Positions 10,020 to 19,857 of a stretch of DNA of 64,000 nt are shown here, piece after piece (positions within the stretch are counted from its first letter, which is position 1; each line of letters opens with the position of its first letter). The DNA comes from Pantoea eucalypti (GTDB lineage Bacteria; Pseudomonadota; Gammaproteobacteria; Enterobacterales; Enterobacteriaceae), in assembly GCF_009646115.1 (NCBI RefSeq), contig NZ_CP045720.1, forward strand, positions 1,922,001 through 1,986,000, in the 5' to 3' direction. Below the pieces are notes generated by a model, which worked only from the letters and a program-made list of their open reading frames with translations, did no database searches and was not told where the DNA came from. The translations under genes and the position numbers were made by a program.

Positions 10020-12701
10020 ATGTCGTCTACCCTACGCGAGCAGAGTCAGGAAATACTGCAGGTCGACACCAAAAAATATCACATCTTCAGTCTTCCCCGC
10101 GCTGCTCAACATCTCGGCAATATAGACAGTCTGCCCAAATCTCTGAAGGTCCTGCTGGAAAATTTACTGCGCTGGCAGGATGGTGATTCTGTTACGGCAG
10201 AAGATATTCAGGCGCTGGTTGACTGGCAAAAAGATGCCCACGCCGATCGTGAAATCGCCTATCGTCCCGCCCGTGTATTAATGCAGGACTTTACCGGCGT
10301 ACCTGCCGTAGTTGACCTGGCGGCGATGCGCGAAGCGGTAAATCGCCTGGGTGGCGATGTGGCGAAAGTGAATCCGTTATCGCCAGTGGATCTGGTCATT
10401 GACCACTCAGTTACCGTTGATCACTTTGGCGATGATGACGCTTTCGAGGAGAACGTCCGGCTGGAGATGGAGCGCAACCATGAGCGTTATGTCTTCCTGC
10501 GCTGGGGACAGAAAGCATTTGATAAGTTCCGGGTTGTTCCGCCGGGCACGGGTATCTGCCATCAGGTGAACCTGGAGTATCTGGGTAAGGCGATCTGGCA
10601 TGAAACGCTCAACGGCGAAGAGTATGCCTGGCCCGATACGCTGGTCGGCACTGACTCCCACACCACCATGATCAACGCGCTGGGTGTGCTGGGATGGGGA
10701 GTAGGGGGAATTGAGGCTGAAGCTGCCATGCTTGGTCAGCCCGTCTCCATGCTGATTCCGGATGTAGTGGGTTTCAAACTCACCGGCAAACTCAAGCCAG
10801 GCATCACCGCGACTGACCTGGTGCTTACCGTTACCCAGATGCTGCGTAAACACGGCGTCGTCGGCAAGTTCGTCGAGTTTTACGGTGATGGTCTGGCCGA
10901 TCTGCCGCTGGCTGATCGCGCCACTATCGCCAACATGGCCCCGGAATATGGCGCGACCTGCGGTTTCTTCCCGGTCGATGATGTCACGCTCAGTTACATG
11001 ACGCTCACCGGACGCGATGCTGACCAGGTCGCCCTGGTGGAAGCTTATGCCAAAGCGCAGGGCCTGTGGCGTAACGCCGGCGATGAGCCGCGCTTTACCA
11101 GCACCCTGTCACTGGACATGAACGAAGTGGAATCGAGCCTTGCCGGACCAAAACGTCCGCAGGATCGGGTTTCGCTGGGTGATGTGCCTGCCGCGTTTGA
11201 CGCCAGCAACGAGCTGGAAGTGAATCAGGCGCAGAAACCGCATAAAAATGTCGAATACACCGACAGTGACACCGGCCTGACGCATACACTGACCGACGGT
11301 GCCGTTGTAATCAGTGCGATTACCTCCTGTACTAACACCTCTAATCCCAGCGTGCTGATGGCGGCTGGCTTACTTGCGAAGAAAGCGGTCGAGCGTGGCC
11401 TGAAACGTCAGCCGTGGGTTAAAGCTTCACTGGCACCCGGTTCTAAAGTGGTTTCAGACTATCTCGCCGTCGCGCAACTCACCCCTTATCTTGATGAGCT
11501 GGGCTTTAATCTGGTCGGTTATGGCTGCACCACCTGTATCGGTAACTCTGGTCCGCTAAAAGATGAGATTGAGTCTGCCATCAAAGCGGGCGATCTGACT
11601 GTCGGTGCAGTGCTGTCCGGCAACCGCAATTTTGAAGGTCGTATTCATCCGCTGATTAAAACCAACTGGCTCGCGTCGCCACCGCTGGTGGTAGCCTATG
11701 CGCTGGCGGGTAATATGAAAATCAACCTGCAGACTGAGCCACTGGGCCACGATCGTCAGGGCCAGCCGGTCTATCTGAAAGATATCTGGCCAACGCCGGA
11801 AGAGATCGCCACAGCCGTGCAGCAGGTTACCAGCGACATGTTCCATAAAGAGTACGCTGAAGTCTTCGACGGCACGCCCGAGTGGCAGGAGATCAAGGTC
11901 AGTGAAGCGGCGACGTATGACTGGGATGAAGGCTCGACCTATATTCGTCTGTCGCCGTTCTTTGATGATATGGAGAAAGAGCCTAAGCCGGTGCAGGATA
12001 TTCGCGGTGCGCGGGTCCTTGCTATGCTGGGCGACTCCGTTACCACGGACCATATCTCACCGGCGGGCAGCATTAAAGCTGAGAGTCCGGCCGGACGTTA
12101 TCTGCTGTCGCACGGCGTTGAGCGAACCGACTTTAACTCCTACGGTTCCCGTCGCGGTAACCATGAAGTGATGATGCGCGGCACGTTCGCCAACATCCGA
12201 ATCCGCAATGAGATGGTGCCAGGCGTGGAGGGCGGTTATACCCGTCATTATCCGAGTGGCGAGCAGTTGGCTATCTATGACGCGGCGATGAAATATCAGG
12301 CGGAAGGTATACCGCTGGCCGTGATTGCCGGCCTTGAGTATGGATCCGGTTCAAGCCGCGACTGGGCGGCGAAAGGCCCACGTTTGCAGGGTGTGAGAGT
12401 TGTCATTGCTGAATCTTTTGAGCGTATTCACCGCTCAAACCTGATCGGCATGGGCATTCTGCCGCTGGAATTCCCGCAGGGCGTGACCCGCAAAACCCTG
12501 GGCCTGACCGGTGAAGAGCGTATCGACGTGGAGAATCTTCAGGCACTGACGCCAGGCTGCAGCGTGAAAGTGACGTTGACCCGTGCTGACGGCAGTAAAG
12601 AGGCGCTGGACACCCGCTGTCGCATTGATACCGGTAATGAGCTGACCTATTACCGTAACGACGGCATCCTGCACTACGTTATCCGCAATATGCTGGACTG
12701 A
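10020..12701 (+). CDS. acnA: Aconitate hydratase A
   Basis: Interconverts citrate and isocitrate through cis-aconitate in the TCA cycle; in E. coli this is the stress and stationary-phase isoenzyme, and its apo form binds mRNA. The [4Fe-4S] ligands are visible as SCTNTSNPS and the CTTCIGNSG pair, with the substrate-binding SRDWAAKGP late in the chain. The ATG at 10020 has an excellent AAGGAGG seven bases upstream and gives 893 residues beginning MSSTLREQ, close to E. coli AcnA. An upstream in-frame ATG at 9999 would contain the ribosome site and is rejected. It faces ribA and shares a terminator with it. Confidence 0.97.
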   Translation: MSSTLREQSQEILQVDTKKYHIFSLPRAAQHLGNIDSLPKSLKVLLENLLRWQDGDSVTAEDIQALVDWQKDAHADREIAYRPARVLMQDFTGVPAVVDLAAMREAVNRLGGDVAKVNPLSPVDLVIDHSVTVDHFGDDDAFEENVRLEMERNHERYVFLRWGQKAFDKFRVVPPGTGICHQVNLEYLGKAIWHETLNGEEYAWPDTLVGTDSHTTMINALGVLGWGVGGIEAEAAMLGQPVSMLIPDVVGFKLTGKLKPGITATDLVLTVTQMLRKHGVVGKFVEFYGDGLADLPLADRATIANMAPEYGATCGFFPVDDVTLSYMTLTGRDADQVALVEAYAKAQGLWRNAGDEPRFTSTLSLDMNEVESSLAGPKRPQDRVSLGDVPAAFDASNELEVNQAQKPHKNVEYTDSDTGLTHTLTDGAVVISAITSCTNTSNPSVLMAAGLLAKKAVERGLKRQPWVKASLAPGSKVVSDYLAVAQLTPYLDELGFNLVGYGCTTCIGNSGPLKDEIESAIKAGDLTVGAVLSGNRNFEGRIHPLIKTNWLASPPLVVAYALAGNMKINLQTEPLGHDRQGQPVYLKDIWPTPEEIATAVQQVTSDMFHKEYAEVFDGTPEWQEIKVSEAATYDWDEGSTYIRLSPFFDDMEKEPKPVQDIRGARVLAMLGDSVTTDHISPAGSIKAESPAGRYLLSHGVERTDFNSYGSRRGNHEVMMRGTFANIRIRNEMVPGVEGGYTRHYPSGEQLAIYDAAMKYQAEGIPLAVIAGLEYGSGSSRDWAAKGPRLQGVRVVIAESFERIHRSNLIGMGILPLEFPQGVTRKTLGLTGEERIDVENLQALTPGCSVKVTLTRADGSKEALDTRCRIDTGNELTYYRNDGILHYVIRNMLD

Positions 12702-12702
12702 C

Positions 12703-12730
12703 AAAAAAAGCCGGGGCGACCCGGCTTTTT
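12703..12730. terminator. Shared acnA/ribA terminator
   Basis: AAAAAAAGCCGGG and CCCGGCTTTTT form a stem with A and T tails on both sides, so it works in both directions. Confidence 0.88.
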
Positions 12731-12733
12731 CAT

Positions 12734-13327
12734 TCAGAATTTCGGCAGCAGATGCCCCATCTTCGCCGCTTTGGTATCCAGATAGTGCGCATTCTTCGGG
12801 TTACGTCCCACGACCAGCGGCACACGCTCAACGATGTTGATCCCGGCTTCGCTGAGGATCTCAACTTTACGCGGGTTATTGGTCAGCAGGCGCACTTCAT
12901 TTACGCCCAGCAGTTTGAACATATCGGCGCACAGGGTGAAGTCGCGTTCATCAGCGGCAAAGCCTAGCTGATGGTTTGCTTCCACGGTGTCATAGCCTTT
13001 GTCCTGCAACGCATAGGCGCGGATCTTATTCAGCAGACCGATATTACGGCCTTCCTGGCGGTGATACAGCAGCACACCGCGACCTTCTTCTGCGATGGCA
13101 TTAAGGGCGGCTTCAAGCTGAAAGCCGCAGTCGCAACGCAGGCTGAAGAGCGCATCGCCGGTCAGGCATTCGGAGTGAACGCGCGCCAGTACCGGCTCGT
13201 TATCATTAATATCGCCAAAGACCAGTGCAACGTGGTCATGTCCGGTTGCCAGTTCTTCAAAACCAACCATCAGGAAATCTCCCCATGGCGTGGGCAGTTT
13301 GGCTTCTGCCACCCGTTTAAGCTGCAT
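12734..13327 (-). CDS. ribA: GTP cyclohydrolase II
   Basis: Zinc enzyme that opens GTP to 2,5-diamino-6-ribosylamino-pyrimidinone phosphate, the first step of riboflavin synthesis. The zinc cysteines are Cys54, Cys65 and Cys67 (HSEC...RCDC), and the GTP-binding [10 protein letters not shown] is intact. The start at 13327 has GGAGAG upstream and yields 197 residues, as in E. coli. A longer frame to 13468 would add 47 residues of unrelated sequence. It converges on acnA and has a divergent promoter region with pgpB. Confidence 0.96.
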   Translation of the reverse strand: MQLKRVAEAKLPTPWGDFLMVGFEELATGHDHVALVFGDINDNEPVLARVHSECLTGDALFSLRCDCGFQLEAALNAIAEEGRGVLLYHRQEGRNIGLLNKIRAYALQDKGYDTVEANHQLGFAADERDFTLCADMFKLLGVNEVRLLTNNPRKVEILSEAGINIVERVPLVVGRNPKNAHYLDTKAAKMGHLLPKF

Positions 13328-13554
13328 GTGACTCTCCAGAACCTTCAGAGGATGCACTATCATCATGATAGTGCACAGGCCAGTGTGGCCCGACAAACGT
13401 GCAATATTGTGCCACAACCCGCAAGCGGGCTGGTAATCTCTGATACCAATTGCAGTGATAAAGCACAATTATCCAATCGGCAACGGTTATGTTATTCTTT
13501 TTTAAGCTAAAGTTATGCAATTGTTGTCTTTTAACACCGGGATAAGGGAAGAGG

Positions 13555-14313
13555 ATGTTTAAGATTTCGCGTCGAACCACCTTCGGAATGCTGCTGCTGC
13601 TGATCATGCCCGTTGCCGTCTGGCTTACTGGCTGGCGCTGGCAGGCAGGTGAAAGCAATGCGGTGCTGAAAGGTCTGTTCTGGATGACCGAAACCGTCAC
13701 CAATCCGTGGGGCATTGTCACCAGCGTACTGCTGAGTGCATGGATGCTCTGGTGCCTGCGCTTTCGCCTGAAGCCCGCCATTCTGCTTCTGTTGATCATG
13801 AACGCGACGATTCTGGCCGGGCAATACACCAAATCCTTTATTAAAGAGCAGATACAGGAGCCGCGTCCCTATGTGATCTGGCTGGAACAGCATCATGGTC
13901 TGGACGAAAAGACCTTTTACGAACTCAAACGTAAACAGCGTGGGGAGATGGTGACCTCGCTGATAGCCGATGAGACGCAGATCCCTGGCTGGCTGAAACG
14001 TCACTGGGCATTTGAAACCGGTTTCGCTTTTCCCTCTGGACACACCATGTTTGCCGCCAGCTGGGCGCTACTGGCATTGGGCCTGCTCTGGCCGCGTCGT
14101 CACTATAAAACCGTGGTGGTGATCTTCCTGTGGGCCACGGGCGTAATGGCGAGCCGTCTGTTGCTGGGCATGCACTGGCCGCGCGATCTGGCAATGGCAA
14201 CGGTACTTTCCTGGATACTGGTCACCGTTGCTACCTGGCTGGCACAGCGATTCTGTGGACCACTGACGCTGCCGCCGGAAGAGCAAAAAGAGGTGGCGCA
14301 GCGGGAGCCCTGA
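13555..14313 (+). CDS. pgpB: Phosphatidylglycerophosphatase B / undecaprenyl-pyrophosphate phosphatase
   Basis: Inner-membrane PAP2-family phosphatase. It dephosphorylates phosphatidylglycerophosphate and recycles undecaprenyl pyrophosphate. The three signature blocks are present: Lys97 with Arg-Pro near 103, the PSGHT motif with His163, and SRLLLGMHWPRD with Arg201, His207 and Asp211. About six hydrophobic segments surround them. Length (252) matches E. coli PgpB. It is followed by its own terminator before lapA. Confidence 0.95.
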   Translation: MFKISRRTTFGMLLLLIMPVAVWLTGWRWQAGESNAVLKGLFWMTETVTNPWGIVTSVLLSAWMLWCLRFRLKPAILLLLIMNATILAGQYTKSFIKEQIQEPRPYVIWLEQHHGLDEKTFYELKRKQRGEMVTSLIADETQIPGWLKRHWAFETGFAFPSGHTMFAASWALLALGLLWPRRHYKTVVVIFLWATGVMASRLLLGMHWPRDLAMATVLSWILVTVATWLAQRFCGPLTLPPEEQKEVAQREP

Positions 14314-14374
14314 TTGTAATTCACCCTTAAGACCCCATATTATTAGTCAGGCCTGCGCAAAAGTGACCTGGCCG

Positions 14375-14397
14375 ATGCTGCTGGGAGCAGCATTTTT
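14375..14397 (+). terminator. pgpB terminator
   Basis: A perfect ATGCTGCT/AGCAGCAT stem with a GGG loop is followed by TTTT. Confidence 0.8.
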
Positions 14398-14447
14398 GCT
14401 GGAGTTTTGGCATAATTCTACCCGACAACCTCACAACAGGATGCACT

Positions 14448-14756
14448 GTGAAATATTTGCTGATTTTTTTAGTGGTACTGGTCATTTTTATTATTTCCGT
14501 CACTTTGGGTGCGCATAACGATCAGGTCATTACTTTTAACTATCTGCTGGCGCAGGGTGAGTTCAGCATCTCGACCTTACTGGCATCGCTGTTTGGCGCA
14601 GGTTTCGTGCTTGGCTGGATTATCTGTGGGCTGTTCTGGTTACGGACCCGCGTCGCACTGGCAAATGCCAACCGGAAAATCAAGCGTATGCAGACGCAAA
14701 TCGAGCAGAGTACTGCTCTGGCGACCACGCCAGCTTCGCCGGCTGGCCGGGAATAA
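14448..14756 (+). CDS. lapA: Lipopolysaccharide assembly protein A (YciS)
   Basis: Small inner-membrane protein, 102 residues, with two membrane segments (about 2-20 and 43-65) and a cytoplasmic basic/coiled tail. It assists LapB in balancing LPS synthesis. It starts at a GTG, giving MKYLLIFL, the conserved N terminus. The stretch VTLGAHNDQVITFNYLLAQG strongly resembles E. coli LapA. The stop lies six bases before lapB, so the two form an operon. Confidence 0.93.
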   Translation: MKYLLIFLVVLVIFIISVTLGAHNDQVITFNYLLAQGEFSISTLLASLFGAGFVLGWIICGLFWLRTRVALANANRKIKRMQTQIEQSTALATTPASPAGRE

Positions 14757-14762
14757 TCCCCG

Positions 14763-15932
14763 ATGCATGAATTGCTGTTTCTGTTACTGCCGGTGGCGGC
14801 TGCGTATGGCTGGTATATGGGCCGCCGCAGTGCACATCAGGACAAGCAACAGGAAGCCAACCGACTGTCGCGTGAATATGTCGCTGGCGTAAACTTCCTG
14901 CTCTCAAATCAGCAGGACAAAGCGGTCGATCTGTTCCTTGATATGCTCAAAGAGGACAGCGGCACGGTAGAAGCCCACCTGACGCTGGGTAATCTCTTCC
15001 GATCGCGTGGCGAAGTTGATCGCGCTATCCGTATTCATCAGGCTCTCATGGAAAGCGCTTCCCTGAGCTACGAGCAGCGTCTGCTCGCCGTTCAGCAACT
15101 GGGGCGTGATTATATGGCGGCGGGCTTTTATGACCGCGCTGAAGATATGTTTAAGCAGCTCACCGATGAAACGGACTTCCGGGTGGGCGCACTGCAGCAG
15201 CTGCTGCTGATCCATCAGGCAACCAGCGACTGGCAGCAGGCGATTGAGGTGGCAGAACGTCTGGTTAAGCTCGGTAAAGATAAGCAGAAGGGCGAAATTG
15301 CCCACTTCTACTGTGAACTGGCGTTACAGGCCATGAGCAGCGACGACCTGGATCGCGCAATGAGCCTGCTGAAGAAAGGGGAGGCGGCCGATCGCAACAG
15401 CGCGCGCATCTCTATCATGATGGGCCGTATTTTCATGGAGAAAGAGGATTTCACCAAAGCGGTGGGCCATCTGCAGCGGGTGCTGGATCAGGATAAAGAG
15501 CTGGTCAGTGAAACGCTGGGGATGCTGGAGACCTGTTTCCAGCGGCTTAATCAGCCCGAAGCCTGGGCTGATTTCCTGCAGCGTTGTGTGGAAGAGAATA
15601 CGGGAGCCGCAGCGGAACTCTATCTCTCGGATATCCTGGAGCAGCAGCAGGGTGCTGAAGCGGCGCAAAACTACATCAGTCGACAGCTGCAACGCCATCC
15701 AACAATGCGTGTGTTCCATCGCCTGATGGATTTGAACCTGCATGAGGCGGAAGATGGTCGTGCCAAAGAAAGCCTGATGGTGCTGCGTGACATGGTGGGC
15801 GAACAGATTCGTACCAAGCCACGCTATCGCTGCCAGAAGTGTGGTTTCACCGCGCATGCACTTTACTGGCACTGCCCATCCTGCCGTACCTGGTCTTCCG
15901 TTAAACCTATTCGTGGGCTCGACGGCCAGTAA
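14763..15932 (+). CDS. lapB: Lipopolysaccharide assembly protein B (YciM)
   Basis: Essential inner-membrane adaptor that directs FtsH to degrade LpxC and so tunes LPS synthesis. An N-terminal membrane anchor (about 1-17) precedes a long set of tetratricopeptide repeats. A C-terminal rubredoxin-like metal site follows, made of paired CQKC and CPSC motifs near residues 357-372. The length of 389 residues equals the E. coli protein. It is directly downstream of lapA with a six-base gap. Confidence 0.96.
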   Translation: MHELLFLLLPVAAAYGWYMGRRSAHQDKQQEANRLSREYVAGVNFLLSNQQDKAVDLFLDMLKEDSGTVEAHLTLGNLFRSRGEVDRAIRIHQALMESASLSYEQRLLAVQQLGRDYMAAGFYDRAEDMFKQLTDETDFRVGALQQLLLIHQATSDWQQAIEVAERLVKLGKDKQKGEIAHFYCELALQAMSSDDLDRAMSLLKKGEAADRNSARISIMMGRIFMEKEDFTKAVGHLQRVLDQDKELVSETLGMLETCFQRLNQPEAWADFLQRCVEENTGAAAELYLSDILEQQQGAEAAQNYISRQLQRHPTMRVFHRLMDLNLHEAEDGRAKESLMVLRDMVGEQIRTKPRYRCQKCGFTAHALYWHCPSCRTWSSVKPIRGLDGQ

Positions 15933-16126
15933 AACTGGCCGCCGCGCACAGCACACACCTTATTATAGTTACAACATACTATTGAATTATCACCTCCCTG
16001 ACCTCCGCCATCGTGCATAAAACGCCGGGCAGAGGGGCAAAGGCGATTGTGATGGCCAGATACCGCAGGTAGAATGCTTGCCGTTTGTCTAATGCGCCTG
16101 CGGGCGCCTGTTGCAGAGGAAATGCC

Positions 16127-16846
16127 ATGCCTTCACCCCACAATGTGACCGCTTCGCCGATTCTGGTCGCGCTGGATTACCATGACCTCGACAGCGCGCT
16201 GCGTTTCGTAGACCAGATTGATCCCCGCAGTTGCCGACTGAAAGTGGGCAAAGAGATGTTTACGCTGTTCGGACCCTCGCTGGTTAACACCCTGCAGCAG
16301 CGCGGCTTTGAGCTCTTTCTCGATCTGAAATTCCACGATATTCCTAACACCACTGCCCATGCCGTGGCTGCTGCTGCCGATCTCGGCGTCTGGATGGTCA
16401 ACGTCCATGCCAGCGGTGGCGCGCGGATGATGAACGCAGCGCGCGAGGCGCTGCTTCCTTTTGGCAAAGATGCGCCTCTGTTGATTGCGGTGACCGTACT
16501 GACCAGCATGGATGCAGACGATCTCAAAGAGCTGGGCATTACACTTTCGCCTGCCGAACAGGCAGAACGACTGGCGAAGCTGACGCAATCATGCGGGCTG
16601 GATGGCGTGGTCTGTTCTGCACATGAAGCGGTTCGCTTCAAACAGGTTCTGGGGCAGGATTTTGCGCTGATCACGCCGGGAATTCGCCCGGCAGGCAGCG
16701 ATGCAGGCGATCAGCGTCGCATCATGACACCCCAGCAGGCGAAGCAGGCGGGCGCAGACTACATGGTGATAGGGCGTCCGATCACCCAATCTGCCGATCC
16801 CGCCGCCACCCTGCAGGCGATCCTGCACAGTCTGGAGACACCATAA
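16127..16846 (+). CDS. pyrF: Orotidine 5'-phosphate decarboxylase
   Basis: Converts OMP to UMP, the last step of de novo pyrimidine synthesis. The catalytic Lys/Asp tetrad is visible as Lys42 (VGK) and Asp66-x-Lys68-x-x-Asp71 in DLKFHD. GIRP and the phosphate-binding VIGRPIT are also present. The start at 16127 follows GAGGA and gives 239 residues; a frame opening at 16085 lacks a ribosome site. Its TAA overlaps the yciH ATG as TAATG. Confidence 0.95.
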   Translation: MPSPHNVTASPILVALDYHDLDSALRFVDQIDPRSCRLKVGKEMFTLFGPSLVNTLQQRGFELFLDLKFHDIPNTTAHAVAAAADLGVWMVNVHASGGARMMNAAREALLPFGKDAPLLIAVTVLTSMDADDLKELGITLSPAEQAERLAKLTQSCGLDGVVCSAHEAVRFKQVLGQDFALITPGIRPAGSDAGDQRRIMTPQQAKQAGADYMVIGRPITQSADPAATLQAILHSLETP

Positions 16847-17169
16847 TGGCAGAGGATAATCGACTGGTTTACTCCACCGACAGCGGGCGCATTACCCAGC
16901 CTGAGACTAAAGCAGAGCGGCCAAAAGGGGATGGCATTGTACGCATCCAGCGCCAGACCAGCGGACGCAAAGGCAAAGGCGTCTGTCTGATCACCGGCAT
17001 TGATCTGGATGATGCAGCACTGACGCTGCTGGCCGCTGAACTGAAAAAGAAGTGTGGCTGTGGTGGATCGGTAAAAGAGGGTGTTATCGAGATTCAGGGT
17101 GACAAACGCGATTTACTGAAAAGCCTGCTGGAAGCTAAAGGGATGAAAGTCAAACTGGCGGGCGGCTGA
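16846..17169 (+). CDS. yciH: YciH, SUI1/eIF1-like translation factor
   Basis: 107-residue protein related to eukaryotic initiation factor 1. The bacterial member has been implicated in initiation fidelity or stress-time repression of translation. The SUI1 fold covers about residues 30-105, with the conserved QTSGRKGKGVCLITG and KKKCGCGGSVK blocks. It is translationally coupled to pyrF by a one-base overlap, an arrangement conserved in enterobacteria. Confidence 0.94.
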   Translation: MAEDNRLVYSTDSGRITQPETKAERPKGDGIVRIQRQTSGRKGKGVCLITGIDLDDAALTLLAAELKKKCGCGGSVKEGVIEIQGDKRDLLKSLLEAKGMKVKLAGG

Positions 17170-17178
17170 ATTAAAAAA

Positions 17179-17202
17179 ATCGGGCTACCGAAGTAGCCCG
17201 AT
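17179..17202 (-). terminator. osmB terminator with UUCG loop
   Basis: Read on the minus strand, ATCGGGCTA and TAGCCCGAT pair around a CTTCGG loop and are followed by seven T residues. The T run is on the minus side only, so this ends osmB and not yciH. Confidence 0.85.
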
Positions 17203-17249
17203 GGTCATGTAGATGCTTAGCGTAGCCGTTTATTCTTTTAATAAGGTCC

Positions 17250-17465
17250 TTAGTGGACCTGATGACCGATAATACCACCAACTGCGGCGCCACCGACTGT
17301 GCCGAGCGCGCTACCATTGGTCAATACTGAACCCCCAATCGCACCTGCGCCCGCGCCAATGGCGGTGTTGCGGTCACGCTTAGACCAGTTAGAACAGCCG
17401 CTCAGGGCAACAGCTAACGTGGTAGCCAGTACAACGGCAGTGATTCGTTTCATTGTTGTAGTCAT
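17250..17465 (-). CDS. osmB: Osmotically inducible lipoprotein OsmB
   Basis: 71-residue outer-membrane lipoprotein induced by osmotic stress and stationary phase in E. coli. A basic N terminus and hydrophobic core lead to the lipobox LSGC, with lipidated Cys24. The mature part is the Gly-zipper type AIGAGAGAIGG and GGAAVGGIIGH. The start at 17465 has AGGAGA at good spacing; an ATG at 17489 adds eight residues without one. The window's other osmotic or Rcs-linked genes are not adjacent. Confidence 0.94.
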   Translation of the reverse strand: MTTTMKRITAVVLATTLAVALSGCSNWSKRDRNTAIGAGAGAIGGSVLTNGSALGTVGGAAVGGIIGHQVH

Positions 17466-17504
17466 ACACTTCTCCTTTGATGTGCTCACAGAGGCAACAC
17501 TCTT

Positions 17505-17527
17505 AGTATAGCTCCGATATTTCCTCA
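17505..17527 (-). promoter_or_regulatory. osmB promoter with sigma-S type -10 and possible RcsB box
   Basis: On the minus strand CTATACT (17505-17511), followed by AAG, is a sigma-S style -10. Just upstream, TGAGGAAATATCGG (17514-17527) loosely resembles an RcsB box in the place where osmB is known to be Rcs-activated in E. coli. The -10 is convincing; the RcsB box is tentative. Confidence 0.45.
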
Positions 17528-17814
17528 GCCCGCTTGTGTCGCATTATTGCCTCATCCCTGACGGCATAGAAATGTGATCACCATGGACAAACCGTTTGTA
17601 GCGGGTGAGTCACAATGCGACAGGCCAACAGGTCCACGCATTGTCTGAGAGGATTCTAAGCGTTCTGCAATAATTCCGAAGATGGAAAATTCTGAAATCA
17701 CGACACATTTTTTCATTCACAGCCATTCCTTCTGCGTTTATAGCCATTTGCTCCATAACTCTTTCGCGTCCGACTCCGCAAAATTCAGGGACGATTGTCA
17801 GCAGGAGAAAAGAG

Positions 17815-18513
17815 ATGCTGGAACACCTTAAACAACAGGTTCTGGAAGCGAATCTGGATCTACCCAAATACAACCTGGTGACCTTTACCTGGGGGAATGT
17901 CAGCGCGATTGATCGCGAGCAGGGTTTGCTGGTGATTAAACCTTCCGGCGTGCGCTATGAAGTGATGAAGCGCGACGACATGGTTGTGGTCGATCTGGCG
18001 AGTGGCAATGTAGTAGAAGGGGATAAACGCCCTTCATCGGACACGGCGACGCATCGTGCGCTCTATCTCGCCTGGCCGGAAGTCGGTGGCATTGTCCATA
18101 CGCATTCTCGTCATGCGACCATCTGGGCGCAGGCAGGACGACCCATTCCGGCCTGGGGAACAACCCACGCCGACGATTTCTATGGCGAGATCCCCTGCAC
18201 CCGCGCGATGCGTAACGAAGAGATTCAGCACGAGTACGAGTGGAACACGGGCGAAGTGATTATTGAGACGTTCGCGCAGCGCGGATTATCGCCTTCGGCG
18301 ATCCCGGGGGTACTGGTCAACTCCCACGGCCCATTTGCCTGGGGTAAAGACGCCCATGCCGCTGTACACAGCGCGGTTGTCCTGGAGGAGGTGGCCTATA
18401 TGGGGCTCTTTAGCCAGCAGCTTACCGCTAACCTGCCGCCCATTAATCAGACGCTGCTCGATTTACACTACCTGCGAAAGCACGGTGAGAATGCCTGGTA
18501 CGGGCAAAAATAA
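17815..18513 (+). CDS. araD: L-ribulose-5-phosphate 4-epimerase
   Basis: Class II aldolase-fold enzyme that epimerises L-ribulose 5-phosphate to D-xylulose 5-phosphate. Zinc ligands His95, His97 and His171 are present (HTHSRH and NSHGPF), with Asp76, Asp120 and the catalytic Tyr229 near the C terminus. Length 232 matches AraD; UlaF and SgbE are paralogues that could share the fold, but overall resemblance is closest to AraD. It is isolated: no araA, araB or araC lies nearby, so it may serve arabinose genes elsewhere or another pentose route. A strong terminator follows. Confidence 0.85.
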   Translation: MLEHLKQQVLEANLDLPKYNLVTFTWGNVSAIDREQGLLVIKPSGVRYEVMKRDDMVVVDLASGNVVEGDKRPSSDTATHRALYLAWPEVGGIVHTHSRHATIWAQAGRPIPAWGTTHADDFYGEIPCTRAMRNEEIQHEYEWNTGEVIIETFAQRGLSPSAIPGVLVNSHGPFAWGKDAHAAVHSAVVLEEVAYMGLFSQQLTANLPPINQTLLDLHYLRKHGENAWYGQK

Positions 18514-18518
18514 CGAAC

Positions 18519-18543
18519 GGGACGCGACGGCGTCCCTTTTTTT
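18519..18543 (+). terminator. araD terminator
   Basis: A GGGACGC/GCGTCCC stem with a GACG loop is followed by seven T residues. Confidence 0.88.
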
Positions 18544-18604
18544 GTCGCCATTGCCGCTGGTATGGCGATCCCCATCATAGTTATCAAAACATTCATCCTG
18601 AAAA

Positions 18605-18623
18605 AATAAAACAGCGTTTCATT
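18605..18623. promoter_or_regulatory. KdgR-like operator upstream of kdgT
   Basis: The site reads AATAAAACAGCGTTTCATT; its reverse complement, AATGAAACGCTGTTTTATT, fits the known KdgR consensus (TGAAA-x-x-x-x-TTTCA type palindrome with flanking AAT/ATT). It lies about 105 bases before kdgT. KdgR represses pectin/uronate catabolism genes, including kdgT, in Dickeya and E. coli relatives. Confidence 0.6.
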
Positions 18624-18728
18624 TATATCGAGGCGATCACTGTTTTAATAACCTCAAATCACTACTTTGCTTTCATCGCCTTCGGGCACTTCCTGCTCCA
18701 ACACTGGCAAAGCAAAGGTGAAACCTGT

Positions 18729-19712
18729 ATGCACATCAAACGGGCAATAGACAAAATTCCGGGCGGCATGATGCTTATTCCGCTGTTTATCGGCGCACTC
18801 TGCCATACATTCTCTCCCGGTGCCGGGAAATACTTCGGCTCTTTCACCAACGGTCTGATGACGGGGACGGTGCCGATTCTGGCCGTCTGGTTCTTCTGTA
18901 TGGGAGCATCGATAAAGCTCAGCGCTACCGGCACGGTACTGCGTAAATCAGGCACGCTGGTGTTAACGAAAATTGCCGTTGCCTGGGTTGTGGCGGCTAT
19001 CGCCTCACGCGTGATGCCGGAGAATGGGGTAGAAGTGGGGATGTTCGCGGGCTTATCCACGCTGGCGCTGGTAGCTGCAATGGACATGACAAATGGCGGC
19101 TTGTATGCCTCGATCATGCAGCAATACGGTTCCAAAGAGGAGGCTGGCGCGTTTGTGCTGATGTCACTGGAGTCCGGGCCATTAATGACCATGGTTATTC
19201 TGGGTACCGCGGGTATCGCCTCATTCGAGCCACACGTGTTTGTGGGCGCTGTCCTGCCGTTTGTGGTCGGATTTGCATTAGGAAATCTTGATCCGGAGTT
19301 GCGTGACTTCTTCGGAAAAGCGGTACATACGCTGATTCCTTTTTTCGCTTTTGCGCTGGGTAACACCATTAACCTGGGCGTGATTGCGGAAACCGGACTG
19401 CTGGGCATCATGCTGGGCATCGCCGTGATCATCATTACAGGTATCCCGCTTATTCTGGCCGACCGGCTGATTGGCGGCGGGGATGGCACGGCCGGTATAG
19501 CCGCATCCAGTACGGCAGGCGCCGCAGTGGCGACACCCGTACTGATTGCCGAGATGTTGCCGCAGTTTAAACCGGTTGCGCCTGCCGCAACGGCGCTGGT
19601 TGCCACATCTGTCATTGTGACCTCAGTGCTGGTGCCCATTATCACCGCTATCTATTCAAAACGCCTTAAGCGTCTCCATGTTGCCGTCGGGCAGCGTGCC
19701 ACTATTAAGTAA
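18729..19712 (+). CDS. kdgT: 2-keto-3-deoxygluconate permease
   Basis: Inner-membrane proton symporter that takes up 2-keto-3-deoxygluconate, an intermediate of pectin and hexuronate breakdown. It begins [20 protein letters not shown] and has around ten hydrophobic segments over 327 residues, the family length. Motifs MDMTNGGLY and [10 protein letters not shown] are typical of KdgT. A KdgR-like operator stands upstream. No kdgK or kdgA is next to it, so metabolism after uptake must be encoded elsewhere. Confidence 0.92.
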   Translation: MHIKRAIDKIPGGMMLIPLFIGALCHTFSPGAGKYFGSFTNGLMTGTVPILAVWFFCMGASIKLSATGTVLRKSGTLVLTKIAVAWVVAAIASRVMPENGVEVGMFAGLSTLALVAAMDMTNGGLYASIMQQYGSKEEAGAFVLMSLESGPLMTMVILGTAGIASFEPHVFVGAVLPFVVGFALGNLDPELRDFFGKAVHTLIPFFAFALGNTINLGVIAETGLLGIMLGIAVIIITGIPLILADRLIGGGDGTAGIAASSTAGAAVATPVLIAEMLPQFKPVAPAATALVATSVIVTSVLVPIITAIYSKRLKRLHVAVGQRATIK

Positions 19713-19857
19713 CCTGCCTAATCAATCCCCGGCGCGCCAGTTGGGGATCACTCTGGATTTTGTGTTGTAAATCAATCTCTCATTTGGTCTGGCCTCACTC
19801 TGCATTACGCTGATGTGGCGTATTTAACGCATCAAAATATAAACAGAGGATGAGACA

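Noticed and set aside
15324..15956. 210-codon minus-strand frame opposite lapB
   Set aside because: Shadow of lapB; no recognisable domain.
18662..19645. 327-codon minus-strand frame opposite kdgT
   Set aside because: Low-complexity Ser/Pro/Thr/Ala translation typical of antisense to a membrane protein gene.
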